64,000 nt of DNA from Serpentinimonas maccroryi (lineage in GTDB: Bacteria; Pseudomonadota; Gammaproteobacteria; Burkholderiales; Burkholderiaceae_C), in assembly GCF_000828915.1 (NCBI RefSeq), contig NZ_AP014569.1, positions 310,001-374,000 on the forward strand, written 5' to 3'. How positions within the stretch are numbered: the first letter of the stretch is position 1; the number at the start of each line of letters is the position of its first letter. A model generated the notes under the pieces. The model made no database searches. It saw only the letters and a list, made by a program, of their open reading frames with translations, and was not told the DNA's origin. Positions 27,335-35,254 of the stretch are shown here, piece after piece. Both the position numbers and the translations under genes were made by a program.

Positions 27335-28440
27335 GCCGGGGCCCCACGCCGCCACAGCCGCGCCGCGTTCAGCTCCCAGCCCCAATGGCGTTTGGCCAGC
27401 CAGAGCGCGCAGGCCAGCCCGGTGCCGCCGTGCAAGGCCAGCACAAAGGCCAGGGCGGAGATCTCGCCGGTGCCGATCCAGCGCTGGCCCATGGTCATCA
27501 GGTTGTAGTAAAAAATGAAGCCAAACAGCAGCAGCAAAACGTTGCCGCTTTTGTTGGCGCGCGGGTTGCTGGCGGCCAGCGCCAGTGCCATGAGCACAAA
27601 ATTCACTGCGGCCAGCGCCAGCCCCAGCCGCCACGCCAGCTCGCCTTGGTTGGCCGGTGTGGGTTCGGCCACCAGCGTCCAAGTGGGGCGCGATTTGAGC
27701 CCTTGCGCCACGCCCATGGGCAGCGCCGGCGCGTCGATGAGCACGCGGTAGGAGGCAAATTCGCTCACCTGCACCTGTCCCGGCTGGTCGGGTTGGTCAA
27801 ACAGCAGGCGCTGGCCTTGGTGGATGTGCAGCCACTGCTGCGAGTCGACCCACTCGATGCGCCCGCTGCCGGCGCTGAGCACGGTGCGGCTGCCGTCGGC
27901 CTCGGTGCTGGAGACAAAAATGTTGCGCGCCAGCGTCGGCTGCTGCGGGTCTTGCTCGATGAAGAACACGCGCCGCCCGTCGGCGCTTTCGATGAACTGC
28001 CCGGCCTGCACGCGCTCGAGTTCGCCACGCTGGGCAAAGCGGTCGCGCAACTGCTCGGCCTGCTGGTTGGCCCAAGGCCAGATCAGCAGCACCATCAGGG
28101 CGATCACCGCCAGCACCGGCCAGGCAAAGCGAAACACCGGCTTGAGCAAGGCCGCCAAACCTTGGCCGCTGCAGTGCCAGATCACCATTTCGCTTTCGCG
28201 GTGCATGCGCGTGAGCGTCGAGGCCACGGCGATGAACAAGGCGATGGTGAGCACGATCGGCAGCCGGCCGACCACGGTGTAGGTCAGGACCAGCAAAATT
28301 TCTTGCGGATTGACGCGCCCCTGATCGGCTTGGCCGAGGGTGCGTATGAGCAGCATGGTGACGACGATCACCAGCAGCACCAGCAAGGTGGCGCCAAAAC
28401 TGCGCGCCAGTTCACGGCGCAGGGAAGAATGGAATAACAT
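27331..28440 (-). CDS. lptF: LPS export ABC transporter permease LptF
   Basis: The 369-aa partner of LptG, with the same layout: helices near residues 15-35, 55-80 and 100-120, a periplasmic domain and a C-terminal helix group. MLFHSSLRRELARSFGATLLVL is the conserved N-terminus, which fixes the ATG at 28440. SEMVIWHCSGQGLAALLKPV (about 83-102) is the coupling helix. It is the first gene of a minus-strand chain lptF-lptG-cbiX-cysB-aminotransferase and diverges from pepA across only 27 bp, the same lptF/pepA arrangement as in E. coli. Confidence 0.93.
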   Translation of the reverse strand: MLFHSSLRRELARSFGATLLVLLVIVVTMLLIRTLGQADQGRVNPQEILLVLTYTVVGRLPIVLTIALFIAVASTLTRMHRESEMVIWHCSGQGLAALLKPVFRFAWPVLAVIALMVLLIWPWANQQAEQLRDRFAQRGELERVQAGQFIESADGRRVFFIEQDPQQPTLARNIFVSSTEADGSRTVLSAGSGRIEWVDSQQWLHIHQGQRLLFDQPDQPGQVQVSEFASYRVLIDAPALPMGVAQGLKSRPTWTLVAEPTPANQGELAWRLGLALAAVNFVLMALALAASNPRANKSGNVLLLLFGFIFYYNLMTMGQRWIGTGEISALAFVLALHGGTGLACALWLAKRHWGWELNAARLWRRGAPA

Positions 28441-28467
28441 CGTCAAAAAACCATGTGAGCCTAGATT

Positions 28468-30036
28468 ATGGACTTTGAACTGCAATCGCTGCATTTGTCG
28501 CAAGCCGCCACCCTAGAGGCCGACGCGCTGGTCTTGCTCTGGCCCGATGCGGCCGACCCCGCCAAAACCGGAAATGCGGCCAACGCCGCAGCCAACGGCA
28601 CGGCGCGCCCGGTGGCTTCAGACGACTCCTTGACGAACTGGGCCCGTGCCGCCGTGGCCCAGGCCGACATCGAGCCCGCGCTGGGCAGCGTGCTGCTGGC
28701 GCACCGCCTGCCGGGGGTGCAGGCGCGCAAGGTGGCTCTGGTGCGCAGCGGCGATGGCAGCCCGGCCGCTACGCGCAAGGCCGTGCTGGCGGCGCTGGCA
28801 GCGCTCAAGCTCGCTGGCGCCAAACGCTTGCTGTTGTGGGCTGGCGAGGTGGGTGCCGGAGCGCTGGCGGCGCTGGTTCAGGCCAGCGCCGAGGCCAGCT
28901 ACAGCTACACCACCACCAAGTCTGCGTCCAAGGCGCAGCCGCGCAGCCTGCAAACCGTGCTGGTGGGGGTGAGCGACGCCAGCGCCTTGCGCAGCGCCTT
29001 CGCCCAAGCCCGGGCCACCGTCAAAGCCGTGGAGTGGGCCAAAGAGTGGGCCAACCGCCCCCCCAACCACGCCACGCCCAAGCTGCTGGCCGAGGCGGCG
29101 CAGCAACTGGCACAAGGCAAGCGCCTGCAGGTTGAGGTGCTGGGCCCCAAAGAAGTGGCCAAGCTGGGCATGGGCGCCTATCTGGCGGTGGCCCAAGGCG
29201 CCGAGGAGCCGCTGCGCTTCATCGTGCTTCGCTACCAGGGCGCACCCAAGGCCAGCGCGCCGGTGGTGCTGGTGGGCAAGGGCATCACCTTCGACACCGG
29301 GGGCATCAGCCTCAAGCCCGGCCCCGAGATGGACGAAATGAAGTTCGACATGGCCGGCGCCGCCGCCGTGCTGGGCAGCTTCGTCGCGCTGGCCGAGCTG
29401 CAACCGGCGCTCAACGTGGTCGGCTTGGTGCCGTGCTGCGAGAACATGCCCGATGGCCGCGCCGTCAAGCCGGGCGATGTGGTCAGCAGCCTGAGCGGGC
29501 AGACGATCGAGATCCTCAACACCGACGCCGAGGGCCGGCTGATTCTGTGCGACGCGCTCAGCTACGCGGCGCGCTTCAAACCGCGCGCCCTGATCGACGT
29601 CGCCACCCTCACCGGGGCCTGCGTGATCGCGCTGGGCAACCTGCGCGCGGGCCTCTACAGCAACCGCGACGAGCTGGCGCAAGCCCTGCAGGACGCGGGG
29701 GCGGCGGCGCTCGATCCGTGCTGGCGCATGCCGCTCGACGAAGAATACGCCGAGGGGTTGAAATCGAACTTCGCTGACATGGCCAACATCGCCGGCCGCC
29801 CGGCGGGCTCGGTCACGGCGGCCAAGTTTTTGCAAAAGTTCGTGGACCCCGAGCAGGCTTGGGCGCACCTAGACATCGCCGGTGTGGCCTGGAAGGGCGG
29901 CAGCGCCAAGGGCGCCACCGGGCGCCCGGTGGCGCTGCTGGTGCAGTACCTGCTCGACGAGGCCGCGCGCATGGTCAACGACCAACCGGCCATGGCGCCC
30001 AAGGCGGCCACCGGCGCCAAAGGGCGCAAGCGCTGA
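28468..30036 (+). CDS. pepA: leucyl aminopeptidase (M17 family)
   Basis: A 522-aa cytosolic dizinc aminopeptidase. Metal and catalytic motifs are intact: VGKGITFDTGGISLKP (about residues 271-286) with ligand Lys and Asp, DMAGAAAV (about 294), and the M17 signature NTDAEGRLIL (about 351-360). The N-terminal domain is variable. In E. coli PepA also binds DNA at cer and carAB; nothing here shows whether that applies. It diverges from lptF and is followed by holC. Confidence 0.95.
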   Translation: MDFELQSLHLSQAATLEADALVLLWPDAADPAKTGNAANAAANGTARPVASDDSLTNWARAAVAQADIEPALGSVLLAHRLPGVQARKVALVRSGDGSPAATRKAVLAALAALKLAGAKRLLLWAGEVGAGALAALVQASAEASYSYTTTKSASKAQPRSLQTVLVGVSDASALRSAFAQARATVKAVEWAKEWANRPPNHATPKLLAEAAQQLAQGKRLQVEVLGPKEVAKLGMGAYLAVAQGAEEPLRFIVLRYQGAPKASAPVVLVGKGITFDTGGISLKPGPEMDEMKFDMAGAAAVLGSFVALAELQPALNVVGLVPCCENMPDGRAVKPGDVVSSLSGQTIEILNTDAEGRLILCDALSYAARFKPRALIDVATLTGACVIALGNLRAGLYSNRDELAQALQDAGAAALDPCWRMPLDEEYAEGLKSNFADMANIAGRPAGSVTAAKFLQKFVDPEQAWAHLDIAGVAWKGGSAKGATGRPVALLVQYLLDEAARMVNDQPAMAPKAATGAKGRKR

Positions 30037-30065
30037 ATGCGCCCGCACCCCTCGAGCGCGGTGGC

Positions 30066-30554
30066 ATGAAAACGGTGGTTTTCCACTTCAATGTGGGGGC
30101 ACCCGTGCCCTACCTGTGTCGGCTGCTGCGCAAGGCCAACCACGCGGGCCAGCGCACGTGGGTGCTGCTCGCGCCCGGGCTGGCGCACGAGCTCGACGCC
30201 GCGCTCTGGACCTTCAGCCCCGACGAGTTCATCGCCCATGGGCGCTACGAGGCAGACCACGAGGGCGGCCTCGGGGGCGGAGAGTCGGCGGGTGCAAAGG
30301 GCGCTGCGGGTCGGGGGCAGGCCGGGTTGTGGCAGCGCGCGCCCGTGGTGCTGTCAGAGCAGTTGGTGGCGCAAAGCAGCAGCTGGCCCTTGCTGATCAA
30401 TCTGCAAGAGCCGGTGCCACCCGACGTGGAGCGCTTTGAGCGCCTGATCGAGATCGTGCCAGCAGACGAGGCGCTCAAGCAGGCGGCGCGCCTGCGCTGG
30501 CGCCACTACAGCCAACTGGGTTGGACGCTGCAACACCACGACGCGTCCGCCTGA
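30066..30554 (+). CDS. holC: DNA polymerase III chi subunit
   Basis: The 162-aa protein with the chi fold start VVFHFNVGAPVPYLCRLLRKA and the C-terminal RFERLIEIVPADEALKQAARLRWRHYSQLGW. It links the clamp loader to SSB at the replication fork. A Gly/Ala-rich insert (residues about 70-90) is longer than in E. coli HolC. Start ATG 30066 is 30 bp after pepA, the same pepA-holC order as in E. coli. It is convergent with the SWIB-domain gene. Confidence 0.9.
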   Translation: MKTVVFHFNVGAPVPYLCRLLRKANHAGQRTWVLLAPGLAHELDAALWTFSPDEFIAHGRYEADHEGGLGGGESAGAKGAAGRGQAGLWQRAPVVLSEQLVAQSSSWPLLINLQEPVPPDVERFERLIEIVPADEALKQAARLRWRHYSQLGWTLQHHDASA

Positions 30555-30588
30555 GCTGCCCTTTATGGGCCCCCAGACGAAGCGGTGC

Positions 30589-31023
30589 TTAGGACAGCTG
30601 CGTGCTGATCAGCTTGGTCATCTCGAACATCGACACCTGCGGCTTGACGAAGATCGCCTTGAGTTTGGCGTCGGCGTTGATCATGCGCTTGTTGGCTGCG
30701 TCTTGCAGGTTGTGTTTTTTGATGTATTCCCAGACTTTTTTGGTCACTTCGGTGCGCGGCATGGGCTTGCTGCCGATCACGGCCGCCAAAGCCGCGCTGG
30801 GGGTCATGGGTTTCATGAAGGCCGCATTGGGGGTGCGCTTGGCAGGAGCAGCCGGGGCCGCCGGCGCACTGGCCTTGGCGGCTGCCTTGGGTGCGGCCTT
30901 TGCAGCCGGGGGGGCGGTGCTGGCCGCAGGAGCTTTGGCCGCAGGGGCCTTGGCTGGGGCCTTGGCAGCGGGTGCTTTGGGGGTGGGAGCCTTCGCAGCA
31001 GGCGCTTTTTTCGCAGTTGCCAT
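30589..31023 (-). CDS. SWIB/MDM2-domain protein with histone-H1-like Lys/Ala/Pro tail
   Basis: The 144-aa protein has two parts. Residues 1-62 are a low-complexity basic tail of repeated KAPA, AAKAPA and PKAA words, like bacterial histone H1-type proteins. Residues about 65-144 are a SWIB domain (MTPSAALAAVIGSKPMPRTEV, then VWEYIKKHNLQDAANKR, MINADAKLKAIF and MFEMTKLIS). SWIB domains occur in eukaryotic chromatin remodellers, and bacterial versions are known in Chlamydiae and Burkholderiales. A nucleoid or DNA-associated role is likely but unproven. ATG at 31023. It is convergent with holC and appears to be transcribed alone. Confidence 0.88.
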   Translation of the reverse strand: MATAKKAPAAKAPTPKAPAAKAPAKAPAAKAPAASTAPPAAKAAPKAAAKASAPAAPAAPAKRTPNAAFMKPMTPSAALAAVIGSKPMPRTEVTKKVWEYIKKHNLQDAANKRMINADAKLKAIFVKPQVSMFEMTKLISTQLS

Positions 31024-31189
31024 TTGTTGATTCCTTCTGTGGGTTGGGTTTCGCTGCAACGGCGGCATAACGCCCAGCGCAGCGCCTTGGCATCCTAAAC
31101 CCAAAGTGGGTATTTGGATCGACTTGCAGCGGTAATTTTTTTGTCATTCGGTGTGCCTTAGCCTCTCAGTGGCGCCCGGCCGCCCGAAG

Positions 31190-31247
31190 TCAATGAAGCG
31201 CCTCCTTGGGGGGCAGCGAGCGTAGCGAGCGTGGGGGCAGTTTCATT
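31190..31247. repeat. dispersed comamonad-type intergenic repeat
   Basis: The sequence GCGCCTCCTTGGGGGGCAGCGAGCGTAGCGAGCGTGGGGGCAG lies between the SWIB gene and the TauE gene. It includes a GCGAGCG/TAGCGAGCG duplication. Recollection of similar words in intergenic DNA of other Comamonadaceae suggests a dispersed repeat; no second full copy was seen in this window. Confidence 0.4.
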
Positions 31248-32075
31248 TCAGCCTCTGAGGCCTTGGTAGAGCATAAAGGCCGCCAGCGCATACAGCACCA
31301 GCGCAAACAGGCGCTTGAGCGGCCGCACCGGCAGCGCATGCGCCGCCCGCGCCCCCAGCGGGGCGCCGAGCACGCTGGCCAAGGCGATCACCAGCAGCGC
31401 CGGCAGAAAAATGTAGCCCAGCGACGCCGCGGGCAGACCCGGCGTGTTGTGCCCGGCCAGCGCATAACCGATTGAATTGGCCAGCGCGATCGGGAACCCC
31501 AGCGCGGCGCTGGTGGCCACCGCTTGGTGCATGGCCACGTTGCACCAGACCAGCAGCGGCACGCTGATGAAGCCGCCGCCGGCGCCCACCAAACCCGAGA
31601 CAAAGCCGATGCCGCCGCCAGCCGCCAGCTGGCCCGCTGGGCCGGGCAGGGTGCGGCTGGCGGCGGGTTTTTGGTCCAGCCACATCTGGGTGGCTGAAAA
31701 AGCCACGAACAGCGCAAAAACCAGCGCCAGGGTCTGGCCGTTGAGCGCCGCAAAGACGCCTAGGCTGGCCAGCGCCGCACCCAGCACGATGCCGGGCACG
31801 AAGCGGCGCCAGATGTCCCAGCGCACCGCCCCGCGCAGGTGGTGCGCCCGCACGCTCGAGAGCGAGGTAAAGACGATGGTGGCCATGCCGGTGGCAATCG
31901 CCATTTTGACGGCCAAGTCTGCATCGACGCCTTGTTTGGTCATGATGACCGTGAGAAAGGGCACCAGCACCATGCCGCCACCTATGCCCAGCAGCCCGGC
32001 CAAAAACCCCCCGCACAGGCCCAGCAGCAGCAGTTGCAGCACCAGCAGCGGGTCGAGCACAGCCAAGAAAGACAA
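31248..32075 (-). CDS. TauE/SafE family sulfite or organic-anion permease
   Basis: The 275-aa membrane protein has about eight hydrophobic segments and the two Gly-rich family repeats: GFLAGLLGIGGGMVLVPFL (about residues 23-41) and GFVSGLVGAGGGFISVPLL (about 156-174). TauE/SafE proteins export sulfite or sulfoacetate or move other anions; the substrate here is not evident. No ATG opens the frame. A TTG at 32075 or a GTG at 32060 are the candidate starts. It lies downstream of the 6S RNA region on the same strand. Confidence 0.82.
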   Translation of the reverse strand: MSFLAVLDPLLVLQLLLLGLCGGFLAGLLGIGGGMVLVPFLTVIMTKQGVDADLAVKMAIATGMATIVFTSLSSVRAHHLRGAVRWDIWRRFVPGIVLGAALASLGVFAALNGQTLALVFALFVAFSATQMWLDQKPAASRTLPGPAGQLAAGGGIGFVSGLVGAGGGFISVPLLVWCNVAMHQAVATSAALGFPIALANSIGYALAGHNTPGLPAASLGYIFLPALLVIALASVLGAPLGARAAHALPVRPLKRLFALVLYALAAFMLYQGLRG

Positions 32076-32224
32076 GGGGGTTAAGCTGAGAGGGGAAGTA
32101 TAGAGCGCGAAGCGGCGTGCGCTTGCAATAGAAGGTGTCTGCCACCGGGCCGGGCCCGCATCCTGAACGGGGGGGTTCAGGTGGGCAAGGGCAGAGCAGC
32201 TTCGGGTTCATCTGACGCGAGACG

Positions 32225-32417
32225 ATCACACCCACTGCACAATGTACCTAGCCCGGGCTCAGAGAGCATTGGTTCAAGGAAATATAGAACCCGGCCACGG
32301 TGACAGACGGCTCCATTCTAGACGCAAAAATCAGAGCAACCAAAGATTTTTGAGTCTCATTGGGGGCTTTGCTTGTGTGTGCCGCGCAGGGTTTGAGCGT
32401 GTGCCAGCAGGCAGACG
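32225..32417 (-). ncRNA. ssrS: probable 6S RNA
   Basis: A noncoding stretch of about 190 nt on the zapA strand directly behind zapA, the conserved position of ssrS. On the minus strand the ends can close a long stem: CCTGCTGGCACA (plus 32400-32411) pairs with TGTGCAGTGGG (plus 32231-32241) with one bulge. A central hairpin CAAAAATC...GATTTTTG sits inside, and CCTTGAACC (plus 32271-32279) matches a 6S element of E. coli at about the expected distance from the 3' end. It would bind sigma-70 RNA polymerase in stationary phase. Exact ends are estimates. Confidence 0.6.
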
Positions 32418-32427
32418 TTCCCTGCGC

Positions 32428-32772
32428 TTAAAGCAGCTGCCCGTCGTGGGCCAGCGCTTGGTCGAGGCGCTCGATCAGATGCTGCAGGCGTTCGCTGGGC
32501 TCTGGCCATTCGCCCGATTCGGTCTGGCCAAAGGAGGTGTTGCGAAAGCCGCCGGGTTCTTTTTGATGCAGCTCGTAGGCGATGTTGAGCGCGGCCAGCA
32601 CGGCGATGCGGTCGCGCGCTTTCACTTTGCCGGCGTCGCGGATGCGGCACATGGCGTGATCGACCTTGGTCACCGCCTCGCGCAAGGCCGCTTCGCCATC
32701 GGCTGGGCAAGCCAGCAGGTAGGTCTGCGCCATGATCTGGACTTCAATTTGCTTGTGGGCAGGCTGGTTCAT
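32428..32772 (-). CDS. zapA: cell division protein ZapA
   Basis: The 114-aa Z-ring-associated protein. The N-terminal beta-strand motif KQIEVQIMAQTYLLACPADGEAALREAV is the ZapA globular domain that bundles FtsZ. The C-terminal half (IAVLAALNIAYELHQ... LQHLIERLDQAL) is the dimerising coiled coil. It overlaps the small coiled-coil gene upstream by ATGA (32769-32772) and precedes the 6S RNA, the usual order in proteobacteria. Length is normal. Confidence 0.92.
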   Translation of the reverse strand: MNQPAHKQIEVQIMAQTYLLACPADGEAALREAVTKVDHAMCRIRDAGKVKARDRIAVLAALNIAYELHQKEPGGFRNTSFGQTESGEWPEPSERLQHLIERLDQALAHDGQLL

Positions 32773-32987
32773 GGGCGGCTGTCGTCTGACTCGGTGGGCA
32801 GTTGCTCGATCAGCGCATCGAGCCGTTGCCGCACGGCTTGGCTTTGCAGGCGCAACAAATCGCGCTCTTGGCGCAGCGCCTCGACTTGCTGCTGCAACAA
32901 CTGGTTGGCGCGCAGCAGTTCCTCGTGGCGCACCAGCAAGCGGTTGACGCGCTCGGAAATCTGGTCGATAGGGGTCTGGGAAGGCAT
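32769..32987 (-). CDS. small coiled-coil protein (ZapB-like, TIGR02449 type)
   Basis: A 72-aa protein that is almost entirely one predicted coiled coil: LLRANQLLQQQVEALRQERD with heptad hydrophobics from about residue 8 to 65. Such genes sit directly before zapA in beta- and gammaproteobacteria and are presumed to assist the Z ring. True ZapB homology cannot be shown from sequence this short. ATG at 32987 is chosen because upstream codons in frame are not protein-like. The overlap with zapA indicates coupled translation. Confidence 0.8.
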   Translation of the reverse strand: MPSQTPIDQISERVNRLLVRHEELLRANQLLQQQVEALRQERDLLRLQSQAVRQRLDALIEQLPTESDDSRP

Positions 32988-33047
32988 ACAGAGCGCATTG
33001 TAGGCTGCGGCGGTGCTGCCGGGGCGCGGCAAGCCGGGTGCACAAAA

Positions 33048-33078
33048 AAGCCCGCCACGCTTGTCGCGCGGCGGGCTT
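33048..33078 (-). terminator. rho-independent terminator after amtB
   Basis: A 9-bp perfect stem AAGCCCGCC (33048-33056) with GGCGGGCTT (33070-33078), preceded on the plus strand by six A, i.e. a T-run for minus-strand transcripts. It lies about 55 bp after the amtB stop. Confidence 0.85.
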
Positions 33079-33133
33079 AAACCCCCGTCTTTCGTCTTCA
33101 ATCTTTGGGGATGCAATCAGTGGGTGGCGCAGA

Positions 33134-34582
33134 TCAGCGGTTGTAAGCGCTCTCGCCGTGCGAGCTGATGTCCAGACCTTCGCGTTCTTCGTCTTCGGTC
33201 ACGCGCAGGCCCACCAGCATGTCGGCCACCTTGAAGGCGATGAACGCCACCACGCCCGCCCAGACCGCCGCCACCAGCATCGACAGCGCTTGCACAGACA
33301 CTTGGCTTACGATGCTGAAGTCGGCATCGCCACCACCGCCCAGCAGCGGGGATACAAACACGCCGGTGAGCAAGCCACCCACAATGCCGCCCACACCGTG
33401 CAGGCCGAACACGTCGAGTGTGTCGTCAGCGCCGAGCATTTTCTTCAGGCCATTGACGCCCCACAGGCACAGGAAGCCGCCGGCCAAGCCGATCACGATC
33501 GCTCCCTGCGGCCCCACATAACCGCAGGCTGGGGTGATGGCCACCAAGCCGGCCACGGCACCCGAAGCAGCACCCAGCATCGAGGCCTTGCCCTTGAGCA
33601 GCACCTCGCCCAAGCACCAGGCCAGCACAGCGGCGGCGGTGGCGATCAGGGTGTTGAGGAAGGCCAGCGTGGCGTTGCTGTTGGCTTCCAGGGCCGAGCC
33701 GGCGTTGAAACCAAACCAGCCCACCCACAGCAGCGCGGCACCGACCAGGGTCAGGGGCAGGCTGTGCGGAGCCATGGCCTCTTTGCCGTAGCCGACGCGT
33801 TTGCCAATCATGTAAGCACCCACCAAGGCTGCGACGGCGGCAGTCAAGTGCACCACAGTGCCACCGGCGAAGTCCATTTTGCCCATGCCGATCAGCAAGC
33901 CGCCCGAACCCCAGACCATGTGCGCCACCGGGATGTAGCTGAAAGTGAACCAGATGGTAGTGAAGATCAGCACGGCGCTGAACTTGATGCGCTCGGCAAA
34001 GGCGCCGACGATAATGGCGCAGGTAATGCCGGCAAAGGTGGCTTGAAAGGCGACAAAAATCAGCTCCGGAATCACCACGCCTTCGGTGAAGGTGTTGGAG
34101 ACCGAATCCATGGTGATGCCCATCAAGAAGGCTTTGTCGAGGTTGGCGATGATCAGCCCCTCGCCACCAAAAGCCAAGCTGTAGCCATAGAGCGTCCACA
34201 GCACGATGACGAGCGAAAACACCACGGTGACTTGCATCAGCACCGAGAGCATGTTTTTGCTGCGCACCAGGCCGCCGTAGAACAACGCCAGGCCGGGGAT
34301 GACCATCATCACCACCAGCAAAGTGGCCACCAGCATCCAAGCAACGTCGCCCTTGTGCGGGGTGGGTTCGGCGGCGGGTGCTTCGGCGGCGGCGGCTTCA
34401 GCGGCAGGTGCAGCAGCCACAGCCATGGCGACAGCATCGACGACCGGAGCGACCGCAGCGGGGGCTTCGGGTGCCATCATCGGGGCAACGGCCGGCGCGG
34501 CGTCGGTGGCTTGGGCCATGGCCGCCGATGCGCCCAGCAGCAACCCCAGGCCCACACACATACTGAGTAGAAACTTTTTCAT
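33134..34582 (-). CDS. amtB: ammonium transporter AmtB with Ala/Pro-rich N-terminal extension
   Basis: A 482-aa inner-membrane ammonium channel. A signal peptide (MKKFLLSMCVGLGLLLGASAAMA) is followed by an Ala/Pro/Glu-rich spacer (residues about 24-75), then the 11-helix Amt core starting KGDVAWMLVATLLVVMMVIPGLALFYGGLVRSKN. Core motifs include WFTFSYIPVAHMVWGSGG and the twin-His region GGTVVHLTAAVAALVGA and DVFGLHGVGGIVG. It lies 35 bp after glnK in the same operon under a sigma-54 promoter; GlnK binds AmtB to block transport when nitrogen is plentiful. Confidence 0.95.
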   Translation of the reverse strand: MKKFLLSMCVGLGLLLGASAAMAQATDAAPAVAPMMAPEAPAAVAPVVDAVAMAVAAAPAAEAAAAEAPAAEPTPHKGDVAWMLVATLLVVMMVIPGLALFYGGLVRSKNMLSVLMQVTVVFSLVIVLWTLYGYSLAFGGEGLIIANLDKAFLMGITMDSVSNTFTEGVVIPELIFVAFQATFAGITCAIIVGAFAERIKFSAVLIFTTIWFTFSYIPVAHMVWGSGGLLIGMGKMDFAGGTVVHLTAAVAALVGAYMIGKRVGYGKEAMAPHSLPLTLVGAALLWVGWFGFNAGSALEANSNATLAFLNTLIATAAAVLAWCLGEVLLKGKASMLGAASGAVAGLVAITPACGYVGPQGAIVIGLAGGFLCLWGVNGLKKMLGADDTLDVFGLHGVGGIVGGLLTGVFVSPLLGGGGDADFSIVSQVSVQALSMLVAAVWAGVVAFIAFKVADMLVGLRVTEDEEREGLDISSHGESAYNR

Positions 34583-34617
34583 GATTGATGCTCGGAGTTT
34601 GAAAAAGGGTTGATGGG

Positions 34618-35058
<441 letters not shown>

Positions 35059-35066
35059 CTAGCTTT

Positions 35067-35084
35067 AAGCACATAGCGTGCCAA
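35067..35084 (-). promoter_or_regulatory. sigma-54 (-24/-12) promoter for glnK-amtB
   Basis: On the minus strand TTGGCACGCTATGTGCTT fits TGGCAC-N5-TTGCW: the GG and GC dinucleotides are separated by exactly 10 bases. It lies about 110 bp before the glnK ATG. Confidence 0.8.
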
Positions 35085-35167
35085 CCCGACCGAAGCCATG
35101 CCGACGCCCAGCGCATGCCCAGCGCAGCGCCAGCCGCTACACTGCGGCCAGATAGTCCGCTTCCCGA

Positions 35168-35184
35168 TGCACCAACTTGGTGCA
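35168..35184. promoter_or_regulatory. NtrC-type operator upstream of glnK-amtB
   Basis: The perfect 17-bp palindrome TGCACCAACTTGGTGCA matches the NtrC consensus (TGCACCA-N3-TGGTGCA). It lies about 85-100 bp upstream of the -24 element, normal enhancer spacing, and about 70 bp ahead of comM. Confidence 0.8.
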
Positions 35185-35254
35185 ATGTAGCGGCGGATGC
35201 CGCAGCCAGCGGGTATTGGCCCGGTCTGTGTCCTACACAACAAGGGAGCTCAAC

